From the NCBI GenBank assembly GCA_944320795.1, contig CALUIU010000002.1, forward strand, positions 124,001-188,000: DNA of 64,000 nucleotides, in the 5' to 3' direction. The notes below the pieces were generated by a model. The model was not told the origin of the DNA and searched no databases. It was given only the letters and a program-made list of their open reading frames with translations. This stretch comes from Candidatus Paraprevotella stercoravium (lineage in GTDB: Bacteria; Bacteroidota; Bacteroidia; Bacteroidales; Bacteroidaceae). The position numbers and the translations under genes are program-made. This document shows, piece by piece, positions 23,789-32,402 of the stretch. Positions within the stretch are counted from its first letter, which is position 1, and each line of letters begins with the position of its first letter.

Positions 23789-25120
23789 ATGGCAAGAGCC
23801 TTTAGCAATAAAGAGATCTTACAAGTGGCCTACCCCATCCTGATCAGCCTCATCATGGAACAACTGATCGGTATGACCGACACCGCCTTTTTGGGACGTG
23901 TGGGTGAAGTGGAACTCGGAGCATCGGCCATTGGAGGCATTTTCTATCTGGCTATCTTCATGATCGGATTCGGCTTCAGTATCGGCTCGCAAATCTTGAT
24001 CGCGCGACGCAACGGAGAACAGCACTATCAGGAAATCGGAGATATATTCTATCAGGGACTGTATTTCATGATCTTTCTGGCAGCTGTAACTTTCACGGCC
24101 ACCAAAGTACTGGCCCCACATATCCTCCCCAACATCGTATCATCTGTCCATGTCAGTGAGGCAGCGTTAAGCTATCTGCACTTCCGTGTCATCGGCTTCT
24201 TCTTTTCGTTCATAGCCATGATGTTCCGCGCCTTCTTTGTCGGAACAACACAGACCAAGACACTCACACTGAACTCCATGGTGATGGTGGGATCGAACAT
24301 CGTGTTCAACTATATTCTGATTTTCGGAAAATTCGGTTTCCCGCAAATGGGTATTGCCGGAGCAGCCCTAGGATCTTCCTTGGCCGAGATGATTTCGGCC
24401 ATTTTCTTCATCGTCTATACTGTGAAGAAGATTGATCTGGAGAAATATGGTCTGAACCGCATCAGCCGCTTCAACCGCCGGCGTCTGGGCAAGATACTGA
24501 ACATTTCTTTCTGGACGATGATCCAGAATTTCATATCCTTGTCCACCTGGTTCCTGTTCTTCCTTTTTGTGGAACATTTAGGCGAACGGTCACTGGCCAT
24601 CACCAACATTATCCGCAATATTTCGGGTATTCTGTTTATGATCGTATCAGCATTCTCGGCCACCTGCAGCTCACTGGTAAGTAACCTGATCGGCCGGGGC
24701 GACGCTGCACTTGTGCGGCCTACAATATGGCAGCATGTACGCCTGGCTTATTACATTATTTTGCCTTTGGCCTGCTTCTTTGCCTGTTTTCCACATCTGA
24801 TTCTACGCATCTACACGGATATGCCGGATCTGATTGAGGCGGCAATCCCGTCTTTGTGGGTGTTCTGCACCACACCTTTCGTCACCGCACTGGGCAACAT
24901 ATTTTTCCAGTCTGTTTCCGGAACGGGAAACACACGGACCGCTTTCCTTCTGGAGCTGGTCACCTTGTGTGTCTATGTGCTTTACATCTATGTCACCATC
25001 ATGCATCTGCGCATGAATGTGGCTTTCTGCTGGACCTCCGAACATGTTTACGGTCTGGTTATCTTCCTGCTCTGTTTCCATTATATCCGAAAAGACAAGT
25101 GGATGGGCAAGCAGATCTGA
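23789..25120 (+). CDS. MATE family exporter (second in window)
   Basis: The 443-residue protein has 12 predicted helices and the MATE opening AYPILISLIMEQLIGMTDTAFLGRVGEVELGAS (about 14-46). Its first-helix pattern (MEQLIGMTDTAFLGRVG) places it in a different MATE branch from the exporter at 122-1468. It would use a Na+ or H+ gradient to expel a substrate that cannot be read from sequence. It stands alone between two terminators and ends in a hydrophilic DKWMGKQI tail. Confidence 0.9.
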   Translation: MARAFSNKEILQVAYPILISLIMEQLIGMTDTAFLGRVGEVELGASAIGGIFYLAIFMIGFGFSIGSQILIARRNGEQHYQEIGDIFYQGLYFMIFLAAVTFTATKVLAPHILPNIVSSVHVSEAALSYLHFRVIGFFFSFIAMMFRAFFVGTTQTKTLTLNSMVMVGSNIVFNYILIFGKFGFPQMGIAGAALGSSLAEMISAIFFIVYTVKKIDLEKYGLNRISRFNRRRLGKILNISFWTMIQNFISLSTWFLFFLFVEHLGERSLAITNIIRNISGILFMIVSAFSATCSSLVSNLIGRGDAALVRPTIWQHVRLAYYIILPLACFFACFPHLILRIYTDMPDLIEAAIPSLWVFCTTPFVTALGNIFFQSVSGTGNTRTAFLLELVTLCVYVLYIYVTIMHLRMNVAFCWTSEHVYGLVIFLLCFHYIRKDKWMGKQI

Positions 25121-25143
25121 CAGACTCATAAATGAATACTGAC

Positions 25144-25201
25144 CAAAAACAAGAATCGTTTCGACCATTTTTTCAGGATGATCGAAACGATTTTTGTTTT
25201 T
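25144..25201. terminator. Bidirectional terminator between MATE and antiporter genes
   Basis: AATCGTTTCGA and its complement (stem of 11 bp, 25153-25163 and 25180-25193 region), with AAAAACA on the left and TTTTTGTTTTT on the right. It serves two converging genes. Confidence 0.85.
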
Positions 25202-25221
25202 ACTCTAATCCACCGCTATTA

Positions 25222-27294
25222 TCAGATAAGGAATGGGCGTTTTTCCGTTTCCTCGTCCTGCTGCGGATAAATCAGAATGAAATTATTGTTTTGCAGATAA
25301 CGGTTCAGATAACCCGGAATCTTTGGCATAATCGGATGATAGGATAATCCGTCGCGCCGACTCAACAGAATCCAGAGGCAATCGTTTGCCTTTACTTCAC
25401 GAAAAGCAATCAGAAAATCATTCCAGTCATCAAAATCCCGGAAATCCATCTTAGAAGCATCTTCGCCAAAAAACTTCCGGATCACGGCAAGCGTTTCCTC
25501 GGCGGCATAAATCACGACTGCCGCTCCGGTATTGGCCGTGATGGTCTTTATTTTCTGCAACACATGCGAGAATCCGGTTTCTTTCTCTGCATTGGTAGGC
25601 ACCAGGAATATGTTCCGTTTCACCGTGGCCAGCGGCTGTATAGCCTTGTAGATAAAGGCATTCACACCGCTTCGTCCGATTACGCCGTCGTTGATTTTTC
25701 CCAGGAAATCGGCCGGCACGGAATGTTTCTGATGGAGACCGAGCACAATATCGGTGATGTCATTCTCATGCACCACACTGGTAATGGCATTAGAAACACT
25801 CAAATCGTAACGAATCAGATCGTGCACATGCACATCGGCCGCGGCAGCCGTATGTACTGCCTGATCCAACAAGGCCTTTGAAGCTTTAAGTTCCCGTTCA
25901 TCGGACTCGTTGGTATTGATCACGCGCAAAGCATAAATACCATCGCGGTTCTGCGGGTTCTTCACGGCCAGACTCAGATTGATCAGTTCCTCTACCGTAT
26001 GGCGGTTGCTCACCGGAATCAGGATATGCTCGCGGTAAACCTCTTTCTTGTCCTTCGTGCTGAGATGCTTCATTTCTTCCAGCGCGATGTTACGGGCTCC
26101 CTTTTGGGCAATGACCGTAGCGATGATGCAAGTAACGAGAATCATCAGAATAGTACCGTTCAACACACTATCGTTAAGCAAACGTATAGGATTTCCCTGA
26201 GCATCTTCCCCAAGAATAATATTATATCCCACCAACACCGCAGCCAGTGTGGCAGCTGCCTGAGCATTACTCAAACCGAAAATCACTCTCCGCTGATCGG
26301 CCGTGAAGTGGAAGGTGCGCTGTGTAAGCCATGCGGCAGCCAGTTTGGTACCCGTAGCCACCAGAATCATAACGACACCCACCATCAATGTGTCCCAACT
26401 TTCAAAAAAGGCACGATAATCAATGAGCATTCCCACACTCAGCAAAAAGAAAGGAATAAAAAGGGCATTTCCCACAAACTCCACACGATTCATGAGCGGA
26501 GAACTTCTCGGAATAAGACGGTTGAGCGAGAGTCCCACCAAAAATGCCCCGATGATGCCTTCTATTCCTGCCAGCTGAGCCAGAAAGGCCCCGAGGAACA
26601 ACAGCGAAAGCACATAGATGTATTGCGAAATGGAATCACTCACGTGCTTGAAGAAATGACGCGTGAGCAAAGGGAAAAGAAACAGGATAATGGCCGTAAA
26701 GAGTACAATGGAAATGCCCAAACGTACCCAGAAGGCCGAATTTACCTCACCGGTGGTCATTCCCACAACAATGGTCAGCACGAGCAGCGCCAGCATGTCG
26801 GTCACCATCGTACCGCCCACGGTAATACCTACCGCCGGATTTTTGACAATACCGTATTTACTGATAATAGGATAGGCAATCAGCGTATGCGAAGCGAACA
26901 TACTGGCCAGCAGCACGGAAGTGAGCCACGAAAATCCCAATACCCACCGACCGACAACCGTTCCCACCAGCATCGGAATCAGAAAAGTATACATTCCAAA
27001 AGTCAGACTCTTCAGGCTGTTTCTTTTAAAATCGTTCATGTCGATTTCCATACCGGCCAGAAACATGATATACAGAAGACCGGCCGTTCCGGACATGATA
27101 ATACTGCTGTCGCGCAATACCAGATTGAATCCATGCGGACCGATGATAGCTCCGGCTATGATCAGGCCCAACAAATGGGGAATCTTCAGTTTATTCAGCA
27201 GTAAAGGTGCCCCTAAAATAATCAGAAGGATAATGAGGAACTTCAGGATGGGATCCTCAAGAGGCAAAGTAAGGTTTAAAGCATAGTATAACAT
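25222..27294 (-). CDS. CPA2-type cation:proton antiporter with a C-terminal USP-like domain
   Basis: The 690-residue protein combines a 12-13 helix Na+/H+ exchanger module (about 1-400) with a soluble C-terminal part (about 420-690) that resembles universal-stress-protein domains. Early helices include LKIPHLLGLIIAGAIIGPHGFNL, and the region with AGMEIDMNDF follows, as in KefB/NapA-type carriers. The C-terminal half starts with HILIPVSNRHTVEELINLSL and has a second ATP-fold-like unit near NIFLVPTNAEKETGFSHVL. It likely exchanges Na+ or K+ for protons, with nucleotide sensing. The start at 27294 is chosen because upstream residues overlap the promoter at 27353-27324. Confidence 0.85.
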   Translation of the reverse strand: MLYYALNLTLPLEDPILKFLIILLIILGAPLLLNKLKIPHLLGLIIAGAIIGPHGFNLVLRDSSIIMSGTAGLLYIMFLAGMEIDMNDFKRNSLKSLTFGMYTFLIPMLVGTVVGRWVLGFSWLTSVLLASMFASHTLIAYPIISKYGIVKNPAVGITVGGTMVTDMLALLVLTIVVGMTTGEVNSAFWVRLGISIVLFTAIILFLFPLLTRHFFKHVSDSISQYIYVLSLLFLGAFLAQLAGIEGIIGAFLVGLSLNRLIPRSSPLMNRVEFVGNALFIPFFLLSVGMLIDYRAFFESWDTLMVGVVMILVATGTKLAAAWLTQRTFHFTADQRRVIFGLSNAQAAATLAAVLVGYNIILGEDAQGNPIRLLNDSVLNGTILMILVTCIIATVIAQKGARNIALEEMKHLSTKDKKEVYREHILIPVSNRHTVEELINLSLAVKNPQNRDGIYALRVINTNESDERELKASKALLDQAVHTAAAADVHVHDLIRYDLSVSNAITSVVHENDITDIVLGLHQKHSVPADFLGKINDGVIGRSGVNAFIYKAIQPLATVKRNIFLVPTNAEKETGFSHVLQKIKTITANTGAAVVIYAAEETLAVIRKFFGEDASKMDFRDFDDWNDFLIAFREVKANDCLWILLSRRDGLSYHPIMPKIPGYLNRYLQNNNFILIYPQQDEETEKRPFLI

Positions 27295-27323
27295 AGGCCT
27301 CCTTTTTAAAAATATTCTGAATG

Positions 27324-27353
27324 CGAAGTTATACTTTTTCCTTACATGACCAA
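27324..27353 (-). promoter_or_regulatory. Promoter for the antiporter gene
   Basis: The minus strand reads TTG (27353-27351), 19 bases, TAACTTCG (27331-27324). The -7 box has C in place of T in the third-last position but is otherwise consensus. Confidence 0.55.
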
Positions 27354-27377
27354 GCAAAAAGAATCTTTTCTACAAAA

Positions 27378-27920
27378 TCAATCCTGGCACAGTGTATACA
27401 GATCCACATTACGATATACACCATTCTCCTGAATCCAGTCTTTCAAAACGGCAACACGCTCAAAACCGATATGCTCAAACAGATGAATGGCTGGAGTATT
27501 TTTGCTGACAACATAAGCATACACCTGATGCAATCTTAGGAAAGAAAAAGCATAACGTAACAACAAAGCCAACGCCTCATGCCCCAGACCACGATGCTGA
27601 AACGGTCCGGCAATCACTAATCCGATCTCAGCACGGGAATGACGCACATTATAATCAAACAAATCTATACACCCTATCACCTCTCTGCTCTCTTTCAATA
27701 CGACCATCAGACGAAGTTGACGGTCAGCATAAATATCGTTCTGACTTTCTTGAATAAACTGCCTTAATGCATAACGGGAATAAGGAACATTCGATATACC
27801 GTGAGGCCAAAGAGTAGTATCATTTTCTATTTGATATAAAAAATCCAAATCCTCCGGCTCCATAGCCCGGAGAATCACTTGTCTGCCAACAAAAAAAGGA
27901 GATTCGTCAATCCTTTCCAT
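27378..27920 (-). CDS. GNAT family N-acetyltransferase (RimJ/RimL-like)
   Basis: The 180-residue protein has the GNAT fold in order: beta strands VILRAMEPEDLDFL, the substrate-side VIGCIDLFDYN, the acetyl-CoA loop QHRGLGHEALALLLRYAF (about 118-135; Q/RxxGxG/A pattern), and the closing NTPAIHLFEHIGFERVAVLKD. RimJ/RimL-type enzymes acetylate ribosomal protein termini or small amines; the substrate here is unknown. It is last in the recR operon, and its start overlaps the glycosyltransferase end by 14 bases, so translation is probably coupled. Confidence 0.88.
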   Translation of the reverse strand: MERIDESPFFVGRQVILRAMEPEDLDFLYQIENDTTLWPHGISNVPYSRYALRQFIQESQNDIYADRQLRLMVVLKESREVIGCIDLFDYNVRHSRAEIGLVIAGPFQHRGLGHEALALLLRYAFSFLRLHQVYAYVVSKNTPAIHLFEHIGFERVAVLKDWIQENGVYRNVDLYTLCQD

Positions 27921-29100
27921 GCCATATTTTTTTATGTGTCACCATATGTTTCCATTGACGGGAATAAGTTCCCAAATATAAAGGCTTATGCGCATATCCT
28001 TTCTTCAGTAATTGCAGAATACGCTGATAGGAATAAGAATCAATGTCATAAACCACCCAGTCATAAGCCACATACTCCAAGCCGGAAGTCAGATGCCCCT
28101 CCGGCATGGTTGTTTCAGTAGCTTCAACCCATACCGCATCGATACCATGTCCTTCCAGAATAAATCTCAACTCTTTTAAAGCCTCCTTACTTCCCAAGCA
28201 AAGAATCTTTTTACCGACCAGATTCTCCTCTTCAAATTTATTCTTTTGATGCTGCATTTTATTTTTCAGCAAATCCAAAGCACCACGAAAAACAACAGCC
28301 AAATGAATCAGCGAAGACAAAATCAGATGATTCTTACGAAAATGCTTATTGAAAAAAATCAGCATCGCATTATAAAAGGTATGCACGTAACGATAGGAAC
28401 TCTTCTGAGTACTTTCTCCTTTATAATGTAAAATAGGGCACGGCAAATAATAATTTTTATATCCTCCCAACAATATTCGGTACGACAAGTCTATATCTTC
28501 ACCATACATGAAAAATGTTTCATCCAAAAGTCCTACCCGATCCAATACTGAGCGTCGTATCATGTTGAAAGCACCGGAAATAATCTCTATCTCATTAATC
28601 TGACTCTCATCCAAATAACGCATATAATAACGGCCAAACGTCCGTGATTTCGGAAAAAGAGTACATAACCCACTCATTTTACAAAATGAAGTAAAAGGTG
28701 TAGGCACTCCACGACGTGATTCCCAGGCAAACCCTCCATCATCCTTGAGCATGGCAACCCCTAAAGCACCGGCTTGCGGATGTTCATCCAAAAAACGGAC
28801 ACCGGTCTCAAGCACATCCTCACCGACAATTGTATCCGGATTCAACAATAACACATATTCTCCGGTAGACAGACGTATCGCCTGATTATTGGCCCGGGAA
28901 AAACCGACGTTTTCTTCATTATACAAATAATGAACCGCAGGAAAACGATTCCGAATATATTCCTGAGATCCATCCGTAGAGGCATTATCTACCACCCACA
29001 CGTCCAAATCCACATTCCGGGCTGCCCGGAATACCGAAGATAAGGTCTGCTCCAAATAATACTTTACGTTATAGTTAACGATGACAACGGATAACTTCAT
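27907..29100 (-). CDS. Family 2 glycosyltransferase
   Basis: The 397-residue protein begins with the GT-A nucleotide-sugar fold: MKLSVVIVNYNVKYYLEQTL (about 1-20), VVDNASTDGS (about 36-45), and the DxD-like NPDTIVGEDV. ISGAFNMIRRSVLDRVG and FFMYGEDIDLSYR (catalytic-base region) follow at about 178-206. This is the rhamnosyltransferase-like GT2 branch that builds surface polysaccharides. The C-terminal 100 residues form a separate alpha/beta region (KKILCLGSKEALKELRFIL) not typical of GT2; it looks like a small Rossmann-type domain. It is cytoplasmic or membrane-peripheral. It sits in the recR operon. Confidence 0.88.
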   Translation of the reverse strand: MKLSVVIVNYNVKYYLEQTLSSVFRAARNVDLDVWVVDNASTDGSQEYIRNRFPAVHYLYNEENVGFSRANNQAIRLSTGEYVLLLNPDTIVGEDVLETGVRFLDEHPQAGALGVAMLKDDGGFAWESRRGVPTPFTSFCKMSGLCTLFPKSRTFGRYYMRYLDESQINEIEIISGAFNMIRRSVLDRVGLLDETFFMYGEDIDLSYRILLGGYKNYYLPCPILHYKGESTQKSSYRYVHTFYNAMLIFFNKHFRKNHLILSSLIHLAVVFRGALDLLKNKMQHQKNKFEEENLVGKKILCLGSKEALKELRFILEGHGIDAVWVEATETTMPEGHLTSGLEYVAYDWVVYDIDSYSYQRILQLLKKGYAHKPLYLGTYSRQWKHMVTHKKIWHGKD

Positions 29101-29129
29101 GTTTTTTATAAGTTCCTTCTTTAATAATC

Positions 29130-29576
29130 TTATTCCATTTCTATAGCATCAGTCTCAGCCTTTCTTTTCGCATCCGACGGCCAACAGAAAGAATAAGAAA
29201 AAAGCAAAATCAGCGCACAAAGAGCATTAGCCTTTTCCAAAGTACAGTAATATACCATCAGATTCAGCACAAGGCATCCTCCTAGAATAGCGCAACGGAC
29301 TATATTCCAACGCAAATAAGCCTGTGCCCCTTTCTGATCTGGAACAGTTACCTGCTGACGTATTGATTTCCAGTTCAATAGTTTCAAGGCAACCGGTATC
29401 GCACAAAGTGTAAGTAATTGTGTCGCAGTAAGAAGGAAGAAGAAAGCCTCACTCATTTCCGTTCCGATCCATACACCCGGCATACAGGTTTCTGTTTCAA
29501 ACAACACCACCACAGCCAAGGCAACAATCAGCCAAGAACAGAAATTCACCCGCAGATTCAAAGTCATTTTATCCAT
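29130..29576 (-). CDS. Four-helix membrane protein of unknown function
   Basis: The 148-residue protein has four predicted TM helices (about 10-27, 42-62, 88-108, 113-130) with short loops and an acidic C-terminus (KAETDAIEME). It begins 7 bases after recR and 29 bases before the glycosyltransferase, so it belongs to that operon. Conserved small membrane proteins at this site next to recR are usual in Bacteroides. I do not recognise a named family and assign no function. Confidence 0.75.
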   Translation of the reverse strand: MDKMTLNLRVNFCSWLIVALAVVVLFETETCMPGVWIGTEMSEAFFFLLTATQLLTLCAIPVALKLLNWKSIRQQVTVPDQKGAQAYLRWNIVRCAILGGCLVLNLMVYYCTLEKANALCALILLFSYSFCWPSDAKRKAETDAIEME

Positions 29577-29583
29577 GTCATTT

Positions 29584-30201
29584 TTATATTTGTCCCGTAA
29601 AAATAATCCGATTCAAAATAGAACGGCCTAAAGTTATTTCATCTGTATATTGCAACTCGTCATTCTGTGCTACCCCACGAGCGATAATGCTCAATTTCAC
29701 TCCGGTATCTGCCAACTTCCGAAAAATATAGAAGTTTGTCGTATCCCCTTCCATGGTCGGACTTAACGCCAAAATCACTTCTTTTACCTCCGAATTGTTT
29801 ACCCGATCCACCAAAGAAGCTATTTGCAGATCCGATGGACCTACACCATCCATTGGAGAGATCACACCTCCCAACACATGATAAACCCCGTGAAACTGGT
29901 GAGTATTCTCTATAGCCAATACATCCTGAATATTTTCAACCACGCAAATAGTCTGATGATCACGATCAGGTTTATCGCAGATACTGCAAATATCCGTATC
30001 CGACAAGTTATGGCATATTTTACAATATTTAATCTCATGCTTGAGCTTGATGATGGAATTACCAAAACTCTCGACCGATGCGGTATTCTGACGCAACAGA
30101 TGGAGAACCAGGCGCATTGCTGTTTTCGGACCAATACCAGGTAATTTGGAAAACTCAGAAACGGCTTTTTCCAACAAAGCGGAAGAATATTGTTGAGACA
30201 T
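29584..30201 (-). CDS. recR: Recombination protein RecR
   Basis: RecR, with RecF and RecO, loads RecA at single-strand gaps. The 205-residue length is normal. The helix-hairpin-helix is [20 protein letters not shown] (about 17-36). The zinc finger C-X2-C-X8-C-X2-C is [18 protein letters not shown] (about 56-73), and the Toprim domain with the Walker-like [14 protein letters not shown] is at about 82-95. [12 protein letters not shown] follows. It leads the operon recR-membrane protein-GT2-GNAT and is divergent from engB, whose promoter overlaps its own. Confidence 0.97.
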   Translation of the reverse strand: MSQQYSSALLEKAVSEFSKLPGIGPKTAMRLVLHLLRQNTASVESFGNSIIKLKHEIKYCKICHNLSDTDICSICDKPDRDHQTICVVENIQDVLAIENTHQFHGVYHVLGGVISPMDGVGPSDLQIASLVDRVNNSEVKEVILALSPTMEGDTTNFYIFRKLADTGVKLSIIARGVAQNDELQYTDEITLGRSILNRIIFTGQI

Positions 30202-30233
30202 GTTTTTATTTATTAGAAATGCATAATTAGGAG

Positions 30234-30271
30234 CAAAGATACCAAAAGCAAATTAAATTATTATATCTTTG
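30234..30271. promoter_or_regulatory. Back-to-back -7 boxes of recR and engB
   Basis: TATCTTTG on the minus strand (30241-30234) drives recR. TATCTTTG on the plus strand (30264-30271) drives engB. They lie 22 bases apart, so each -33 region overlaps the other's -7 box and the two polymerases would exclude each other. Confidence 0.65.
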
Positions 30272-30291
30272 CTACAAAAATTAGTATTATT

Positions 30292-30900
30292 ATGGAAATC
30301 AAGAGTGCAGAGTTCATTATCAGTAATGCCGTTGTCGGCAAATGTCCGGACACGAATAATCCGGAATATGCATTCATCGGACGCTCGAATGTAGGCAAAT
30401 CCAGTCTGATTAACATGCTCACAGGACGGAACAAACTGGCCAAGACATCGGCTACTCCGGGAAAGACCATGCTGATCAATCATTTCCTGATCAACAATGA
30501 ATGGTATCTGGTTGATCTACCCGGATATGGCTATGCCAAACGAAGCAAGAAAGACAAGGACAAACTGGAAGTCATGATTTCCAGCTATATTCTGAAAAGA
30601 GAACAGATGATCAATCTGTTTCTACTCATTGACTGCCGACATGAACCGCAAAAGATTGACCTGGAATTTATGGAATGGCTCGGTGAAAACGGAGTACCTT
30701 TCAGCATCGTCTTTACCAAAGCCGACAAACTGGGTGGCGGAAAATTGAAACAGAACATCAGCCATTATCTCAAGGAACTGAAAAAACAGTGGGAAGAACT
30801 TCCCCCTTATTTCATCACTTCTTCAGAAAACAAAACCGGAAGACAAGAGATACTGGACTACATCGAACAAATCAACAAAGAGGTCAATACCGGGGCATAG
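30292..30900 (+). CDS. engB: Ribosome biogenesis GTPase EngB (YihA/YsxC)
   Basis: EngB is a TRAFAC-class GTPase needed for large-subunit assembly. The 202 residues have G1 [10 protein letters not shown] (about 31-40), the G2 region TSATPGKT, G3 DLPGYG (about 75-80), G4 TKAD (about 142-145) and G5 TSSENK. The C-terminal helix ends with a short charged tail. It is monocistronic. Its stop codon lies within the loop of the terminator hairpin at 30880-30924. Confidence 0.96.
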   Translation: MEIKSAEFIISNAVVGKCPDTNNPEYAFIGRSNVGKSSLINMLTGRNKLAKTSATPGKTMLINHFLINNEWYLVDLPGYGYAKRSKKDKDKLEVMISSYILKREQMINLFLLIDCRHEPQKIDLEFMEWLGENGVPFSIVFTKADKLGGGKLKQNISHYLKELKKQWEELPPYFITSSENKTGRQEILDYIEQINKEVNTGA

Positions 30901-30924
30901 CCCTCCGGTATTGACCTCTTTCCT
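30880..30924. terminator. Hairpin terminator overlapping the engB stop codon
   Basis: GAGGTCAATACCGG (30880-30893) pairs perfectly with CCGGTATTGACCTC (30905-30918). The engB TAG is in the loop. T-rich bases follow. The minus-strand DUF3078 gene ends just beyond it. Confidence 0.85.
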
Positions 30925-30925
30925 C

Positions 30926-32275
30926 TTATATATTATATGTCACACCCAAACTTAAATATTGCCTAAACATGAAATAACCATGGTTCTTAGGGCTTTTATA
31001 ATTTGGAGAACTGTCATCAAAACGGGGATACAAATATAAACTTGCCAAAATATATTTGTTCACATTAAAAGTAAAGGTACTTTCCCATTCTACGGTATTC
31101 ATAGTCAAATCACTGAACCAATAAATACGTCCCCCCCATTTGATATTATCGATAATCTGCCAATCGTATTTCACATTGACAAACGGACCGAATTTGTTGT
31201 ACGTAGAGTGATGTGCCTCAATTCCATGAACTGTAGCCAGTTCCTTACGGGCTACACTTTTAAAATTATAGGCGATGGGAGACATATTGGCCGAACAGGA
31301 GAAACGCTTCCAGTCCATCTTATATTCCATACCTAATGAAATCACACTGGAGAAAGGAGACATAAAGTCTGAACGCACTTGCTGACTGTTATCATAATAG
31401 CTTCGAAACATTTGGGTGGTTCCCTCAACAGAAAAAGAATAATACCAATGCTCTGTCGCCCTATAGCCGATCTTGGAATTCAAACGGATCAGATCATCTG
31501 AGGTTCTGAATTGATGTTCGGTATCCTTAGGAAAGGAACGGAAGCCTAAACGCATTTCCAGATTGTTTTCCCAGGTAAACTTGCTTTTGTTGTTATAAGA
31601 AAGTCCCAACTTCAGGACCGCCAACATATTATAATAATTGTCCGTACGGTCCTTATACCAGTTTTCGGAATAATAATACTGATAAAAGTTTAAAGACGAA
31701 TTGCTGTAATATTTCCAGAAATTGGGTTTCTTGGGTATCACAACCACACTGTCACCGATATCGGGAACAAATGTCGGAAGATCAGTCTGATCTACCAAAA
31801 CTGCGTCATGATCCAACTGAGTCGTGACATCCTCCTGTATGACACCAACCTGATGAACCTGATCTTCCGTACTATAAACCAATCCGGGATATTGCCGATA
31901 AGTACGAAACAGCAATTCATTGATCTCCTGGTCCAATTCCAATATAGAATCTGTTTCCGACAGAGACATGTTTCTCCGATCGGTACAATCCAATGAATCC
32001 GAGAACTCATGCCGGACAAGAAAATGTTGCCGCAAAGCGGCACGATAAAGCAAAGCCGGAGAAAGTATTTTGTAATAATAAGGTGAATAACCGACCGGTA
32101 TTTCTACACTATCCGGAACATGCTGATATTTATTATGAATACGATTCAGTTTCTCCAGATAACGCCCTAGAATTACATTCGATTGTAAGGTATCAACAAT
32201 TTTGTCCCGCGCTGATACCTGCATCATCCTAGAGCAAAAAAAGAAGAAAAACGCAATCAAAAACTTAATTCTCAT
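30926..32275 (-). CDS. DUF3078-type outer-membrane protein
   Basis: The 449-residue exported protein has an N-terminal signal (FLIAFFFFFCSRMMQVSA). The C-terminal two thirds (about 190-449) carry aromatic-rich alternating strands such as NFWKYYSNSSLNFYQYYYSENWY, NNKSKFTWENNLEMRLGF and GIEAHHSTYNKFGPFVNVKYDW, as in an outer-membrane beta-barrel. It ends with QYLSLGVTYNI, the aromatic/hydrophobic C-terminal beta strand typical of barrel proteins. The family is Bacteroidetes DUF3078, function unknown. It is monocistronic and divergent from pyrG. Confidence 0.78.
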   Translation of the reverse strand: MRIKFLIAFFFFFCSRMMQVSARDKIVDTLQSNVILGRYLEKLNRIHNKYQHVPDSVEIPVGYSPYYYKILSPALLYRAALRQHFLVRHEFSDSLDCTDRRNMSLSETDSILELDQEINELLFRTYRQYPGLVYSTEDQVHQVGVIQEDVTTQLDHDAVLVDQTDLPTFVPDIGDSVVVIPKKPNFWKYYSNSSLNFYQYYYSENWYKDRTDNYYNMLAVLKLGLSYNNKSKFTWENNLEMRLGFRSFPKDTEHQFRTSDDLIRLNSKIGYRATEHWYYSFSVEGTTQMFRSYYDNSQQVRSDFMSPFSSVISLGMEYKMDWKRFSCSANMSPIAYNFKSVARKELATVHGIEAHHSTYNKFGPFVNVKYDWQIIDNIKWGGRIYWFSDLTMNTVEWESTFTFNVNKYILASLYLYPRFDDSSPNYKSPKNHGYFMFRQYLSLGVTYNI

Positions 32276-32297
32276 ATTAAAAACGACTTAACAAACG

Positions 32298-32357
32298 CAA
32301 AGATATAGGATTTTTGAACGAGAAGAGCCTTATTCTCAAGTTTTTTTTATAATTTTG
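32298..32357. promoter_or_regulatory. Divergent -7 boxes for DUF3078 gene and pyrG
   Basis: TATCTTTG on the minus strand (32305-32298) faces the DUF3078 gene. TAATTTTG on the plus strand (32350-32357) faces pyrG, 45 bases before its start. Confidence 0.6.
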
Positions 32358-32402
32358 CAACTTTGAAATTATGATTGAAGTCTAAACTAAAATTATATTA
32401 TC

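Noticed and set aside
25999-27204. 401-codon open frame on the plus strand opposite the antiporter
   Set aside because: Low-complexity Gln/His/Asn/Arg composition is typical of an antisense shadow of a hydrophobic membrane gene; no promoter or ribosome site.
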